64,000 nucleotides of DNA from Lachnospiraceae bacterium (GTDB lineage Bacteria; Bacillota; Clostridia; Lachnospirales; Lachnospiraceae). The position numbers and the translations under genes are program-made. Positions within the stretch are counted from its first letter, which is position 1. Each line of letters opens with the position of its first letter. Below the pieces are notes generated by a model. That model did not search any database and was not told the DNA's origin. It saw only the letters and a list, made by a program, of their open reading frames with translations. The DNA lies in assembly GCA_910576125.1 (NCBI GenBank), contig CAJTHM010000001.1, positions 310,001 to 374,000 of the forward strand. Direction: 5' to 3'. This document shows, in pieces, positions 17,282 through 25,977 of the stretch.

Positions 17282-18264
17282 GGCAATCTGGGACAGTTAC
17301 ATCGTTTTTGTGCGCTTTTCCATATCTCTTTCATGGAAAAATATGTGATTTTCTTTCCCCTGGCCATGATTCTGCGCCTTTTTTCCTCCACAGAGAGCAT
17401 ATCCAGCCAGATACTCCCCTCCGGCACTGCCGACACCGCCATGTAGGCCTCTCCCGTGAAATCCACGATATTCACGGCCTCCTTGCAGAAAAAACGCAGG
17501 CGCTTCAGGGCCGCGGCGTCCTCCAGAAGCTGCAGTTCCACAGCCAGTCCATATTCCGTATAGAAATCCTCCACAAAGGCAGCCAGCTCTTCGTCATACT
17601 CTGCCTCCGTCAGAATCCACCGCAGGCTTTTCATCCTCCGGGCACAGGCTTCTATCACGGGCAGGACACCGTCCGCCCTTCCAAGTATGATGAAATGCGG
17701 CCAAATGGCCTTTGGAAACAGCTGTTCCACCCAAAACTGCTGCCGATAGCCGGAAAATTCCTCTATCGGAAAATACTTTCTCCAGAGCACTTCTTCCATG
17801 ACCGCTTTCCTTACGCTGTCTTCATACACGCAATAGCAGTCCCGCCAGCCGTCTGCAAGTTCTTCCAATTCGGAGGCCAGCTTCCGGATCGCCGCTTCTG
17901 TTTCTGCCAGCAGCCGCTCCCTCTCGGCGAGCCGCCGGGCCTCTTCCTGCTCCATTTTACGTCTGTATGCCCGCTCCCTGCGCTGCTGCTCCCTTTTCTC
18001 CCGATTCTGCTGAAATGTCCTCCACGGATGACACAGAACAGCCCCCAGCCTGTATGGGTTTCCGTCCGGTCCGTGCCTCTGCCTTTCTGTCCCCAAAGAC
18101 GGACGGCCCTCCTCCGGGGCATCCCCATCCGCGCTTTCCGTTTTCCTGATTCCGGCGTCCACGTCCAGCCCTATCCGTATCAGCAGATAGGTCTTCAGCC
18201 CCACAGGCTCGATTTCCGGCTCCCGCAGGCCCTTTTTTCTATAAAAAAATAAAATGGTGTCCAT
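17278..18264 (-). CDS. Uncharacterised protein with basic/coiled-coil centre
   Basis: 328 aa, not recognised. Residues 1-60 hold a short beta-like start (MDTILFFYRKKG, LKTYLLIRIGLDVDAG). Residues ~85-140 are a highly charged, probably coiled-coil stretch (NREKREQQRRERAYRRKM, then ARRLAERERLLAETEAAI). The C-terminal ~190 residues look globular, with PHFIILGRADGVLPVIEA and VNIVDFTGEAYMAVSAVPEG. No signal peptide or membrane segment. It begins 18 nt after the dusB stop codon with only a weak ribosome site (GTGG), so it is probably co-transcribed and perhaps translationally coupled to dusB. I expect relatives to be limited to Lachnospiraceae. Confidence 0.7.
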   Translation of the reverse strand: MDTILFFYRKKGLREPEIEPVGLKTYLLIRIGLDVDAGIRKTESADGDAPEEGRPSLGTERQRHGPDGNPYRLGAVLCHPWRTFQQNREKREQQRRERAYRRKMEQEEARRLAERERLLAETEAAIRKLASELEELADGWRDCYCVYEDSVRKAVMEEVLWRKYFPIEEFSGYRQQFWVEQLFPKAIWPHFIILGRADGVLPVIEACARRMKSLRWILTEAEYDEELAAFVEDFYTEYGLAVELQLLEDAAALKRLRFFCKEAVNIVDFTGEAYMAVSAVPEGSIWLDMLSVEEKRRRIMARGKKITYFSMKEIWKSAQKRCNCPRLP

Positions 18265-18282
18265 GCCACAATATATGCGGCA

Positions 18283-19248
18283 TCACTGAAAAATAGACTC
18301 CACGCCCCTGGTCAGTTCCGCAAAAGATTCCATGGAATTGATAGTCTGGCGGAACCTGGCAGAATGGGGCATCCCTGTGGTATACCAGGCCAGATGCTTT
18401 CTCATCTCCCGCACCGCGGTGTACTCTCCCTTAATCTGCAGCTGGAAATCCGCATGCTCCAGAATCATCCGCTTCTTCTCCTGCCCATCCGGCGGCGGGG
18501 GCACCGTCCCGGTCTCCAGGAAACTCACCGTATCCCGGAAAATCCACGGATTCCCCTGAGCCGCCCTGCCGATCATGACACCGTCGCAGCCGGTGGAATC
18601 CAGCATGGCCCCGGCCCTCTCCGGGCTGTCCACATCCCCGTTGCCGATGACGGGAATCTTCACCGCCTGCTTTACCTGCCTGATGATATCCCAGTCCGCC
18701 CGACCGCTGTAGTACTGCTCCCTGGTGCGCCCGTGCACCGCAATGGCCGCCACGCCGCAGCTCTCCGCGATTCTGGCAATCTCCACTGCATTGCAGTTCG
18801 CCTCGTCAAAGCCTTTCCGAATCTTCACCGTAACAGGCTTGTCCACGGCCTTCACCAGCGCCGACAGAATCTCCTCCACCAGCTTCGGCTCCTTCATCAG
18901 AGCCGAGCCCTCCCCATTGTTCACCACCTTTGGCACCGGACAGCCCATGTTGAAGTCCAAAATGGAAAAGGGACGCTCCTCGATGCGCTTTGCCATATCC
19001 GCCAAAATCTCCGGATCCGAGCCGAAGAGCTGCAGAGAGGCCGGGACTTCCTCCGGATGGATTTCCAGAAGCTCCTCCGTATTTTTGTTGTTATAAAAAA
19101 TAGCCTTGGCGCTGACCATCTCCATGCACACCAGCCCTGCTCCCATCCTGCGGCACAGCAGGCGGAAGGGCAGGTCCGTCACCCCTGCCATGGGGGCCAG
19201 TATCACGTTATTGTCCAGCGTCACATCGCCGATTGTAAGCTTTCCCAT
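18283..19248 (-). CDS. dusB: tRNA-dihydrouridine synthase (DusB type)
   Basis: 321 aa FMN enzyme reducing uridines in the tRNA D-loop. The TIM-barrel start GDVTLDNNVILAPMAGVTDLP is typical. The catalytic Cys is in FNMGCPVPKVV, and the FMN/RNA contacts KIRKGFD, VHGRTREQYYSG and NGDVDSPE follow. The C-terminal helical tail binds tRNA. The start at ATG 19248 (MGKLTIGDV) has GAGGACA upstream and fits the family; an in-frame start 21 codons earlier adds unrelated residues. It follows coaX on the same strand. Confidence 0.95.
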   Translation of the reverse strand: MGKLTIGDVTLDNNVILAPMAGVTDLPFRLLCRRMGAGLVCMEMVSAKAIFYNNKNTEELLEIHPEEVPASLQLFGSDPEILADMAKRIEERPFSILDFNMGCPVPKVVNNGEGSALMKEPKLVEEILSALVKAVDKPVTVKIRKGFDEANCNAVEIARIAESCGVAAIAVHGRTREQYYSGRADWDIIRQVKQAVKIPVIGNGDVDSPERAGAMLDSTGCDGVMIGRAAQGNPWIFRDTVSFLETGTVPPPPDGQEKKRMILEHADFQLQIKGEYTAVREMRKHLAWYTTGMPHSARFRQTINSMESFAELTRGVESIFQ

Positions 19249-19311
19249 TGTTTTGTCCTCTGCTCCGCCTGCCGTTCGATGCTGAGAATGCCAGGCTCTC
19301 ACAGCCCGCAA

Positions 19312-20091
19312 TCAGATGGCGGGCTTTTTGTTTTTTTCATACAGGATGCGCAGGCCCTCCATGGTCAGATGGCTGTCATAGATATCGATGGCGTCCGTCT
19401 CCTGGGCTATCAGCCTGCCCAAGCCTCCGGTAGCCACTACTTTCAGCTTCCTGATGCCGCTCTCTTCCTTTACTTTCCTGACAATATACTCCGTCTGTCC
19501 TATCTGGCCGTACACCAGCCCTGCCTGCATGCTGCTGATGGTCTCCTGGGCAAGGATAGTCTTTGGCTTGCGGATCTCAATCTTGGGCAGCTTGGCCGCC
19601 TGAGTCCAGAGCGCCTCCGAGCTGATGCCCATCCCCGGCGCCGTAATGCCCGCGGCGAACTCCCCTTTCTCCGTAATCAGGTCATATGTGGTGGCCGTTC
19701 CAAAGTCCAGGACCAATACGGGTCCGCCGTACTTTTCATAGGCGGCCACCGCGTCCACGACGCGGTCCGCTCCTATAGCCCTGGGATCCTCCGTAATGAT
19801 GCGGATGCCTGTCTTCATGCCGGGCCCCACGCTCATGGGCCTGGTCTTCGTATAGCGCACCAGCGCTCCCATCAGGGCGTGCATCACATCCGGCACCACG
19901 CTGGCTACAATGGCCCCCTCCAGGCTCTCGGCTTCTATCCCCCGGTTCAGCAGTATCTGCGTAATCAGAACGCCGTATTCGTCCGAGGTCCTGGGCATCT
20001 TGGTCATGATGCGGAAAGTGGCCCGCAGCTCCTCTTTCTCGTACACCCCCAGCACCATATTCGTATTTCCTACATCTATCACTAAAATCAT
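19312..20091 (-). CDS. coaX: Type III pantothenate kinase
   Basis: 259 aa. First step of coenzyme A synthesis. The ASKHA-fold motifs are present: [17 protein letters not shown] (phosphate loop), [23 protein letters not shown] and [15 protein letters not shown] [23 protein letters not shown] precedes the ATG. It lies directly downstream of birA and a small conserved gene, as often seen in this family of bacteria. Confidence 0.96.
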   Translation of the reverse strand: MILVIDVGNTNMVLGVYEKEELRATFRIMTKMPRTSDEYGVLITQILLNRGIEAESLEGAIVASVVPDVMHALMGALVRYTKTRPMSVGPGMKTGIRIITEDPRAIGADRVVDAVAAYEKYGGPVLVLDFGTATTYDLITEKGEFAAGITAPGMGISSEALWTQAAKLPKIEIRKPKTILAQETISSMQAGLVYGQIGQTEYIVRKVKEESGIRKLKVVATGGLGRLIAQETDAIDIYDSHLTMEGLRILYEKNKKPAI

Positions 20092-20146
20092 ATATCGCTT
20101 CCTCTTAGGAACTGCCGAAAAACAACTGCTGCAACTTCTTTAAAGC

Positions 20147-20494
20147 TTACTCATCCAGATATCCTGACACGTCCTCTTTCAGGACAAATACCTTGTAATA
20201 GAGCCGCAAGGCTTCAAACAGCTCCTGCCTGTTCCTGCGCACTTCAGACACCATCAGCCCGCTGCTGACCTCGTCATAGGTAATGTCGTCTTCATCGGCA
20301 TTGGTCTCGAGCACGATGCTCCCGTCCTCCTCAAAGGCTATGACGAACACGCCGCCTACCTCCTCCGTGAACAGCACGCACAGTATATGCAGCTCATCCC
20401 TGATAGATTCCGGAATGCCTTTGAACTGCTCGTTAAAATAGTATTTCTGCTCATAAGCGTTGGCACCGCATAGCACCGTATTCTTACTCTCCAT
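20147..20494 (-). CDS. Small conserved protein, possibly DUF6145
   Basis: 115 aa, acidic and soluble, with CVLFTEEVGGVFVIAFEEDGSIVLET in the middle (beta hairpin) and a helical C-terminus (RRNRQELFEALRLYYKVFVLKED). No membrane segment. The ribosome site GGAGAAAGGAAAGG is strong, so it is a real gene. It lies between birA and coaX on the same strand. I recall short proteins of this kind in Lachnospiraceae under DUF6145, but could not check; function unknown. Confidence 0.8.
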   Translation of the reverse strand: MESKNTVLCGANAYEQKYYFNEQFKGIPESIRDELHILCVLFTEEVGGVFVIAFEEDGSIVLETNADEDDITYDEVSSGLMVSEVRRNRQELFEALRLYYKVFVLKEDVSGYLDE

Positions 20495-20613
20495 CCGCCT
20501 TTCCTTTCTCCGGAACTCCTGATTCCTATTTTCCGCGGCCTATCGTATCGCTGCCGGATTTCCCTTTCGGGCCGAAACCGCCCTCAGCAAAGCGGCCGGT
20601 CCTGCATCCTCTG

Positions 20614-21594
20614 TCAGACATACCCGTAAATCCCCCGCACGGACACCTCTCCGGCATACACAGTCTCCACAGTTCCGTCCTCCCGCTCCACCAGCAATTC
20701 CCCGGTGCTGCTGATGCCTCTGGATACGCCCTGAAATTCCCCCTTGGGGTCAAGGACGCGCACTTCCTTATCCTTGCCTGCCACCAGACCATTATAGGTC
20801 TCCAAAAAGCCCCCAAGGTTTCCGTCCTTTTGAAAGATATCGTAATACCGTTCAAATAATATCAGCACATTGACAATCAGTTCCGCCCTTGACACAGATT
20901 TTCCACGTTCCCGCTCCAGACAGGTAGCCATGTCCGCAATCTCCGGCGCGAATTCCTGCCGCTTCACATTGATACCCACGCCCATGACGATATAGTGGAT
21001 GAAATCCCGCTCCGTGCTCATCTCCGCCAGCATGCCGCAGACTTTCCTGCCCTTTATCACAATATCGTTGGGCCACTTGATGCGGGCCTCCAGGCCGCAG
21101 GTCTCCCGGATGCCCTCCGCCACGGCAAGCCCCATGACCAGCGTCACCATGGAGGCCGTCTCCACAGGAAACGCCGGCTTCAATATCAAAGTAAAGTACA
21201 CGTTCCTCCCCGCCGGACTGCTCCAGGCGCGGCCTCTGCGCCCCCGCCCTGCCGTCTGCATGTCCGCCACAATCAGGGCACCCTGCTCCGCGCCGTTCTC
21301 CGCGTCCAGCTTCGCCTGGAGATTGGTGGAGGCCAGCTGGTCATAATAACAGACCGGATGCCCGGCCCATTCCGTGGTCATGCGGCTCTCCAGTTCATGC
21401 TGTCCGTATACTTCCTCCTCCGGCGCCAGGAGATATCCCCGGTTCTTCACCGCCTCGATGCGGTATCCCTCTTTTTTCAGTTGTCCTATCGCTTTCCACA
21501 CCGCCGTGCGGGAGACGCCGAAGCTCTCGCACAGCTCCTGCCCCGACACATAGTCCTTTCGCTTCCGCAAAAGCGCCAAAATCTTAGCTTTCAT
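20614..21594 (-). CDS. birA: Bifunctional biotin-protein ligase/biotin operon repressor
   Basis: 326 aa. The N-terminal winged helix (residues 1-60: KILALLRKRKDYVSGQELCESFGVSRTAVWKAI) marks the bifunctional repressor class. The catalytic domain has the biotin loop GRGRRGRAWSSPAGRN, KWPNDIV and the glycine-rich VGINV segment. The C-terminal SH3-like domain ends near VETVYAGEVSVRG. It makes biotinyl-5'-AMP and attaches biotin to carboxylases; whether it represses biotin genes here cannot be seen, as none are nearby. The ribosome site is weak. Confidence 0.95.
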   Translation of the reverse strand: MKAKILALLRKRKDYVSGQELCESFGVSRTAVWKAIGQLKKEGYRIEAVKNRGYLLAPEEEVYGQHELESRMTTEWAGHPVCYYDQLASTNLQAKLDAENGAEQGALIVADMQTAGRGRRGRAWSSPAGRNVYFTLILKPAFPVETASMVTLVMGLAVAEGIRETCGLEARIKWPNDIVIKGRKVCGMLAEMSTERDFIHYIVMGVGINVKRQEFAPEIADMATCLERERGKSVSRAELIVNVLILFERYYDIFQKDGNLGGFLETYNGLVAGKDKEVRVLDPKGEFQGVSRGISSTGELLVEREDGTVETVYAGEVSVRGIYGYV

Positions 21595-21716
21595 CTATTC
21601 TATGCCCAGTCCTCACACAAAGTCAGTCCACCTTCCGGCGCCTTTTCCTTTCCAAAGCATGACCCGGCAATCCGGCTCATCTGTCAACCTGAAACTGTCC
21701 CTTTTCTTTCTCCGCT

Positions 21717-22712
21717 TTACAGAGTGGCCAGCATCACGGCCTTGATGGTGTGCATCCGGTTCTCCGCCTCCTCGAACACCAGCGACTGCGGAGACTCGAA
21801 CACCTCGTCGGTGACCTCCATCTCCGTGATGCCGAAGCGCTCTCCCATCTTGGCCCCGATGACGGTCTTCAGGTCATGGAATGCAGGCAGGCAATGCATG
21901 AAAATGGCATGCTCCCCCGCGTTCTCCATGGCCGTGCGGTTCACCTGATAGGGTGAGAGCTCTCTGATCCGCTCCTCCCACACCTCGTCCGGCTCTCCCA
22001 TGGACACCCACACATCGGTATAGATTACGTCCGCGCCCTTTGTCCCGGCTGTCACATCCTCCGTCAGGGTAATGCTGCCGCCGTTTTGGGCCGCGATTTC
22101 CCTGCACTGCTCTGTCAGCTTCTCCTCCGGGAAATACTTTGCCGTGGTACAGGCCACAAAATGCATCCCCATCTTGGCGCAGGCCACCATCAGGGAATTG
22201 CCCATGTTGTAGCGGGCGTCCCCCATGTAGGTCAGCCTGATGCCCTCCAGATGCCCGAAGCGCTCTCTGATGGTCAAAAGGTCAGCCAGCATCTGGGTGG
22301 GGTGGAACTCATTGGTGAGCCCGTTCCAAACCGGCACCTTTGCGTATTTCGCCAGCTCCTCCACGATATCCTGTCCAAAACCCCGGTATTCGATTCCCTC
22401 GAACATGCCGGAAAGAACCCTGGCCGTGTCCGCTATGCTCTCTTTCTTGCCGATTTGGGAGCCTGCGGGATCTAAGTAAGTGGTCCCCATCCCAAGGTCA
22501 TGGGCCGCCACCTCGAAAGCGCACCTGGTACGGGTGCTGGTCTTCTCAAAAATCAGCGCCACATTCTTGCCCCGCAGGGTGTCCACCAGAATCCCTTTCT
22601 TCTTTTTCTCCTTTAAAACCGCCGCCAAATCCACCAGATACGCAATTTCCTCCGTGGTGAAATCCAACAGCTTCAAAAAATCCCGTCCCTTTAAATCTAT
22701 CTTATTTTCCAT
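21717..22712 (-). CDS. argF: Ornithine carbamoyltransferase
   Basis: 331 aa. Converts ornithine and carbamoyl phosphate to citrulline. The carbamoyl phosphate site [12 protein letters not shown], the ornithine loop and catalytic [11 protein letters not shown] (Cys in HCLP) are intact. Full length. It stands alone, with its own promoter; no other arginine genes are adjacent, so biosynthetic and catabolic roles cannot be separated from context. Confidence 0.96.
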   Translation of the reverse strand: MENKIDLKGRDFLKLLDFTTEEIAYLVDLAAVLKEKKKKGILVDTLRGKNVALIFEKTSTRTRCAFEVAAHDLGMGTTYLDPAGSQIGKKESIADTARVLSGMFEGIEYRGFGQDIVEELAKYAKVPVWNGLTNEFHPTQMLADLLTIRERFGHLEGIRLTYMGDARYNMGNSLMVACAKMGMHFVACTTAKYFPEEKLTEQCREIAAQNGGSITLTEDVTAGTKGADVIYTDVWVSMGEPDEVWEERIRELSPYQVNRTAMENAGEHAIFMHCLPAFHDLKTVIGAKMGERFGITEMEVTDEVFESPQSLVFEEAENRMHTIKAVMLATL

Positions 22713-22751
22713 GGTTCCGCAACCTGCCTTTCTGCCGATTCATTATCATTT

Positions 22752-22780
22752 ATGATACTTCAAAAATGCCAATTTTGCAA
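22752..22780 (-). promoter_or_regulatory. Sigma-A promoter of argF
   Basis: Minus strand TTGCAA (22775-22780), 17-nt spacer, TATCAT (22752-22757), about 40 nt before the ATG. The AT-rich TATCATAAATGATAATGAAT overlapping the -10 is partly palindromic and could be an ArgR box; this is only a suggestion. Confidence 0.6.
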
Positions 22781-22843
22781 TGGGATTCTATGCTGCGCGC
22801 CCGTAAAACCTGCCGCGAATCCTGCCTGCAGTATAAAAACGCA

Positions 22844-22883
22844 GGCAGCCAGCCCCTCGGGAATTCCCGAAGGGCCGGCTGCC
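22844..22883 (-). terminator. Terminator of the NfeD-SPFH operon
   Basis: GGCAGCC (22844-22850) pairs with GGCTGCC (22877-22883), with further pairing inside (GGCCC/CTCGGG region). On the minus strand it is followed by TGCGTTTTTATACTG, 43 nt after the SPFH stop codon. Confidence 0.75.
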
Positions 22884-22925
22884 ATTATCCGTCACATCGA
22901 AAAAGCTATACTGCTGTCAGGGACA

Positions 22926-23852
22926 TCAGGCCTTTCCGCCCTCTTTCCATGCAGCGGCGATGCTGGCGATGCCCTGCAGCTCTGAGGGAAGAAGAATTGT
23001 CGTGGCCTGTCCGTCCGCGACTTTCTCAAAGGCTTCCAGACTCTTGATCTTCAGCACTGCCGCATCCGCGTTGGCCTCTTTCAGCATCCGGATACCGTCC
23101 GCGTTGGCCTGCTGTACCTTGAGGATCGCCTCCGCTTCACCTTCTGCCTCGCGTATCATCTTCTCTTTCTCTGCCTCCGCACGCAGGATTGCGGACTGCT
23201 TGTCGGCCTCTGCGCGCAGAATCGCGGATTCCTTGGCGCCCTCCGCCTCCAGAATCTTCGCTTTCTTTTCGCCTTCCGCACGAGTCACGGCCTCACGTCT
23301 CTCACGCTCGGCTTTCATCTGCTTCTCCATGGCGTTCTGGATTTCAGCGGGAGGAATGATGTTCTTCAGCTCCACCCGGTTCACCTTGATGCCCCAGGGA
23401 TCCGTGGCAATATCCAGCGCCGCGCGCATCTTGGTGTTGATGGTCTCGCGGCTGGTCAATGTCTGATCCAGCTCCAGGTCGCCGATGATGTTACGCAATG
23501 TGGTAGCGGTCAGGTTCTCGATAGCCATCATGGGATTCTCCACGCCGTAGGTAAACAGCTTGGGATCCGTAATCTGATAGAAGACTACCGTGTCGATCCG
23601 CATGGTGACATTGTCCTTGGTGATAACCGGCTGAGGCGGGAAATCCGCCACCTGCTCTTTCAGGTTCACCTTTCTGGCCACTTTATCCAAGAAAGGGACC
23701 TTTACATGGAAGCCCACTGACCAGGTGCCCTGATATGCGCCCAGGCGCTCGATGACATAGGCCTGTGCCTGAGGAACAATCTTCAGACAGGATACCAGTA
23801 TCGCGAGAACCACCACAATCAGCAACCCCATAATCCAACCCATCACTATCAT
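22926..23852 (-). CDS. SPFH/Band 7 membrane protein (stomatin/QmcA type)
   Basis: 308 aa. An N-terminal membrane anchor (IMGLLIVVVLAILVSCLKIV) is followed by the Band 7 domain (VIERLGAYQGTWSVGFHVKVPF to NIIPPAEIQNAMEKQMKAERERREAV), then an Ala/Glu-rich coiled coil (about 190-250) made of repeated ILRAEADKQSAILRAEAEKE units. Such proteins form oligomeric rings that organise membrane microdomains or hold proteases. The gene follows an NfeD gene in an operon, the standard SPFH-NfeD pairing. A terminator follows. Confidence 0.93.
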   Translation of the reverse strand: MIVMGWIMGLLIVVVLAILVSCLKIVPQAQAYVIERLGAYQGTWSVGFHVKVPFLDKVARKVNLKEQVADFPPQPVITKDNVTMRIDTVVFYQITDPKLFTYGVENPMMAIENLTATTLRNIIGDLELDQTLTSRETINTKMRAALDIATDPWGIKVNRVELKNIIPPAEIQNAMEKQMKAERERREAVTRAEGEKKAKILEAEGAKESAILRAEADKQSAILRAEAEKEKMIREAEGEAEAILKVQQANADGIRMLKEANADAAVLKIKSLEAFEKVADGQATTILLPSELQGIASIAAAWKEGGKA

Positions 23853-23912
23853 AATTTACCTCTTTCCGCGCTGTGACTTAAGCGCTAATTTTATATGATT
23901 TTAAAAAAATCA

Positions 23913-24566
23913 CTACTCCTGCGGCTCTGCCGCATCGGCCTTTTCCTCCGGCGCTTCGCCTGTGGAAACCTCCGGCTCCTGTACTTCCTCCATGACCGGC
24001 TCAGCCTCTTTGGGCTTCTGTGCCTCCTGCGCCACTGGCGCGGCATTCTCAGGCTTATCCTCCGGCATCACCGGGGCGGCATTCTCAGGTCTCTTCTCCT
24101 CCGGCATCACCGGGGCGGCATTCTCGGGTTTCTGCTCCATCCGCACGATCAGCTTGACGCCGCTGATGGCGGCCACTATCACCACCGTCCCCTCGGGAAT
24201 CCGCACCCTGTCGTCCCAGCTCCTGGCGCTCCACGCCTGGCCGCTCACCGTCACCTGGCCCATGGCCTGAATATTGTCAATCTCGCCTGTGACGATGGCC
24301 TGACGGCCCACTATGCTCTCCACATTGGTCTTCACCCGGTCCCGGTTGAAGTATTTCACCGCGATGGGCCTCGTAAAGAACAGCAGCACCAGCGAAACCA
24401 CCAGGAACAGAATCACCTGCACGAAAATCGGCATATACAGCAAAGCCGCGAAGATTGCTACCAGAGCGCCTGCCGCGAACCATATCGTAGTCAGCCCCAG
24501 GGTCAGCACTTCGATTCCGATGCATAAAATCAACAGAACCATCCAGAAAATCAGCATCACATCCAT
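23913..24566 (-). CDS. NfeD-family membrane protein with Pro/Glu repeat tail
   Basis: 217 aa. Two to three hydrophobic segments (FWMVLLILCIGIEVLTLGLT, FAAGALVAIFAALLYM, VILFLVVSLVLLFFTRP) precede the C-terminal OB-fold (NVESIVGRQAIVTGEI to GTVVIVAAISGVKLIV, about 78-143). The last ~70 residues are an acidic Pro/Glu/Ala tail with imperfect repeats of PENAAPVMPEE, seen in DNA as direct repeats at about 24045-24130. The OB domain normally interacts with the partner SPFH protein encoded just downstream. The repeat tail is not a usual part of NfeD and could vary in length by recombination. Confidence 0.9.
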   Translation of the reverse strand: MDVMLIFWMVLLILCIGIEVLTLGLTTIWFAAGALVAIFAALLYMPIFVQVILFLVVSLVLLFFTRPIAVKYFNRDRVKTNVESIVGRQAIVTGEIDNIQAMGQVTVSGQAWSARSWDDRVRIPEGTVVIVAAISGVKLIVRMEQKPENAAPVMPEEKRPENAAPVMPEDKPENAAPVAQEAQKPKEAEPVMEEVQEPEVSTGEAPEEKADAAEPQE

Positions 24567-24682
24567 ACAATATACCTCCCCTTGCTTTCTTCTATCCCGG
24601 AATCTATAATTAGTTTACTATAAAAACAGCCGTAAAGCAATAGATTTCTTTGCACGATACGAGTGCCTAACGTACAAGAGAA

Positions 24683-24708
24683 GCGGCAGACATATATCTG
24701 TCTGCCGC
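24683..24708 (-). terminator. Hairpin after the SleB-type hydrolase gene
   Basis: A 10-bp perfect stem, GCGGCAGACA with TGTCTGCCGC, and a 6-nt loop. On the minus strand TTCTCTTG follows, a poor U-tract, so termination efficiency is uncertain. Confidence 0.5.
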
Positions 24709-24740
24709 CCTCATTTTCATCCTTTATCAGACTTTGTACA

Positions 24741-25844
24741 TCAATAGAACACATGGTTTCCGATTACCAGGCCCTCGCGTCCGTTGTTCCGGCGGAAATG
24801 GGTCAGGTCACCTACATTGGATGCACCGGCCAGCGCTTCCTGCGCCGCCTGGATACAGCTGGAGCTGATATTGCCTGATGCATATACACTGTTCAGCTTG
24901 CCGTTCATGGCCGGGGTGAACTGACCGGAAGCGTAAATCACGCCGTGGATGGAATTGGGATATGCCCCGCTCCTGACACGGTTCATGACCACTGCGCCTA
25001 CCGCCAGCTTTCCTTCATAGCTCTCGGAGCCTGCCTCGCAGTAAATCAGGGCAGCCAGCAGAAGAGTAGTGTCTGCGTCCGTGGTATACTCACCGTAATT
25101 CTTGTGGCGGGATGCCTCTTTCTCCGCCGCTATGCGGGCGTCGATTTCCTCCATGGTCTCACCGGCGTCGATGACGAAATCCAGCACCAGGAATTCCGTG
25201 GACACATAGCCGTCCTCGCCCTCGAAATCGATGCACACCCAGCCGTCATCGTACTGGTTCAGCACCTCCACTACCTCGCCCTTGGGCAACAGTCCCCAGA
25301 TGCCTGAGTCCGTGCTGGGCTCCATTCTCACCCGCAGGGTCTCCGTATTCACCGTGGCCACCATCTTGCCCACACTGTTGGCCAAAGCACGGGCTTCCTC
25401 ATCAAACAGCAGATACTCGTCTGAGGCCCAGCCGATGATATTGCCTGACTGCAGCTTCGTCCATCCGTCCCTGCGCTCCAGAATCGTGCCTCCGCAATCC
25501 TTGTACAGCATTCCAACCTTGTCGGATTCCTCGCTGGCATCGCTTCTTACATTTAAAGCATTCTGCACATTGGCCATCACCAATCTGCTTTCCTCTGGCT
25601 CTTCCTCTTCCGCTGTAAGGTCGAGGTTCAGCTCCTTTGCCGTTGCGTTCACCACATCCACCGAATTTCCGGAACCCGGATTGAACACCGCGGCCACACC
25701 GCCGCATGTATTCTCCACCTGGGAGTCCCCGTTCGCCTGTGCGGATATGCCCGCCTCAAAGAGCAGACACAATGACAATAATAGCCCAAGGAACCTGGAA
25801 CAGTTCCTTCTCACTGTAGTGAACAGTTTTCTGTATTTTGTCAT
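24741..25844 (-). CDS. Cell wall hydrolase with two SH3 domains and a SleB/CwlJ catalytic domain
   Basis: 367 aa, exported. Signal-like N-terminus: basic start, then FLGLLLSLCLLFEAGISAQA. Two bacterial SH3 domains lie at about 88-146 (NALNVRSDASEESDKVG) and 160-222 (LRVRMEPSTDSGIWG). The C-terminal Hydrolase_2 domain (258-367) has the catalytic Glu in ALIYCEAGSESYEGK and VVMNRVRSGAYP, as in spore cortex lytic enzymes SleB/CwlJ. GGAGG precedes the ATG, and a consensus sigma-A promoter lies about 100 nt upstream, suggesting vegetative expression rather than a purely sporulation role. Confidence 0.92.
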   Translation of the reverse strand: MTKYRKLFTTVRRNCSRFLGLLLSLCLLFEAGISAQANGDSQVENTCGGVAAVFNPGSGNSVDVVNATAKELNLDLTAEEEEPEESRLVMANVQNALNVRSDASEESDKVGMLYKDCGGTILERRDGWTKLQSGNIIGWASDEYLLFDEEARALANSVGKMVATVNTETLRVRMEPSTDSGIWGLLPKGEVVEVLNQYDDGWVCIDFEGEDGYVSTEFLVLDFVIDAGETMEEIDARIAAEKEASRHKNYGEYTTDADTTLLLAALIYCEAGSESYEGKLAVGAVVMNRVRSGAYPNSIHGVIYASGQFTPAMNGKLNSVYASGNISSSCIQAAQEALAGASNVGDLTHFRRNNGREGLVIGNHVFY

Positions 25845-25943
25845 GATTTTTTACCTCCATAAACAAATTCTTAAGACTTTGTTTTAAGTTATTCCGTTTT
25901 GTTCATAACTTTATTACAAAGTTATTAAATTTGTTACAGGAGT

Positions 25944-25972
25944 ATCATATCAGATGTTAAGGAAAATGTCAA
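25944..25972 (-). promoter_or_regulatory. Strong sigma-A promoter of the cell wall hydrolase gene
   Basis: Minus strand TTGACA (25967-25972), 17-nt spacer, TATGAT (25944-25949). The AT-rich leader contains a small hairpin (AACTTTGTAATAAAGTT). Confidence 0.8.
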
Positions 25973-25977
25973 GTTTT

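Noticed and set aside
24010..24135. Repeats in the NfeD gene considered as a CRISPR array
   Set aside because: Repeats are imperfect, contiguous, lack spacers and encode a Pro/Glu tail in frame.
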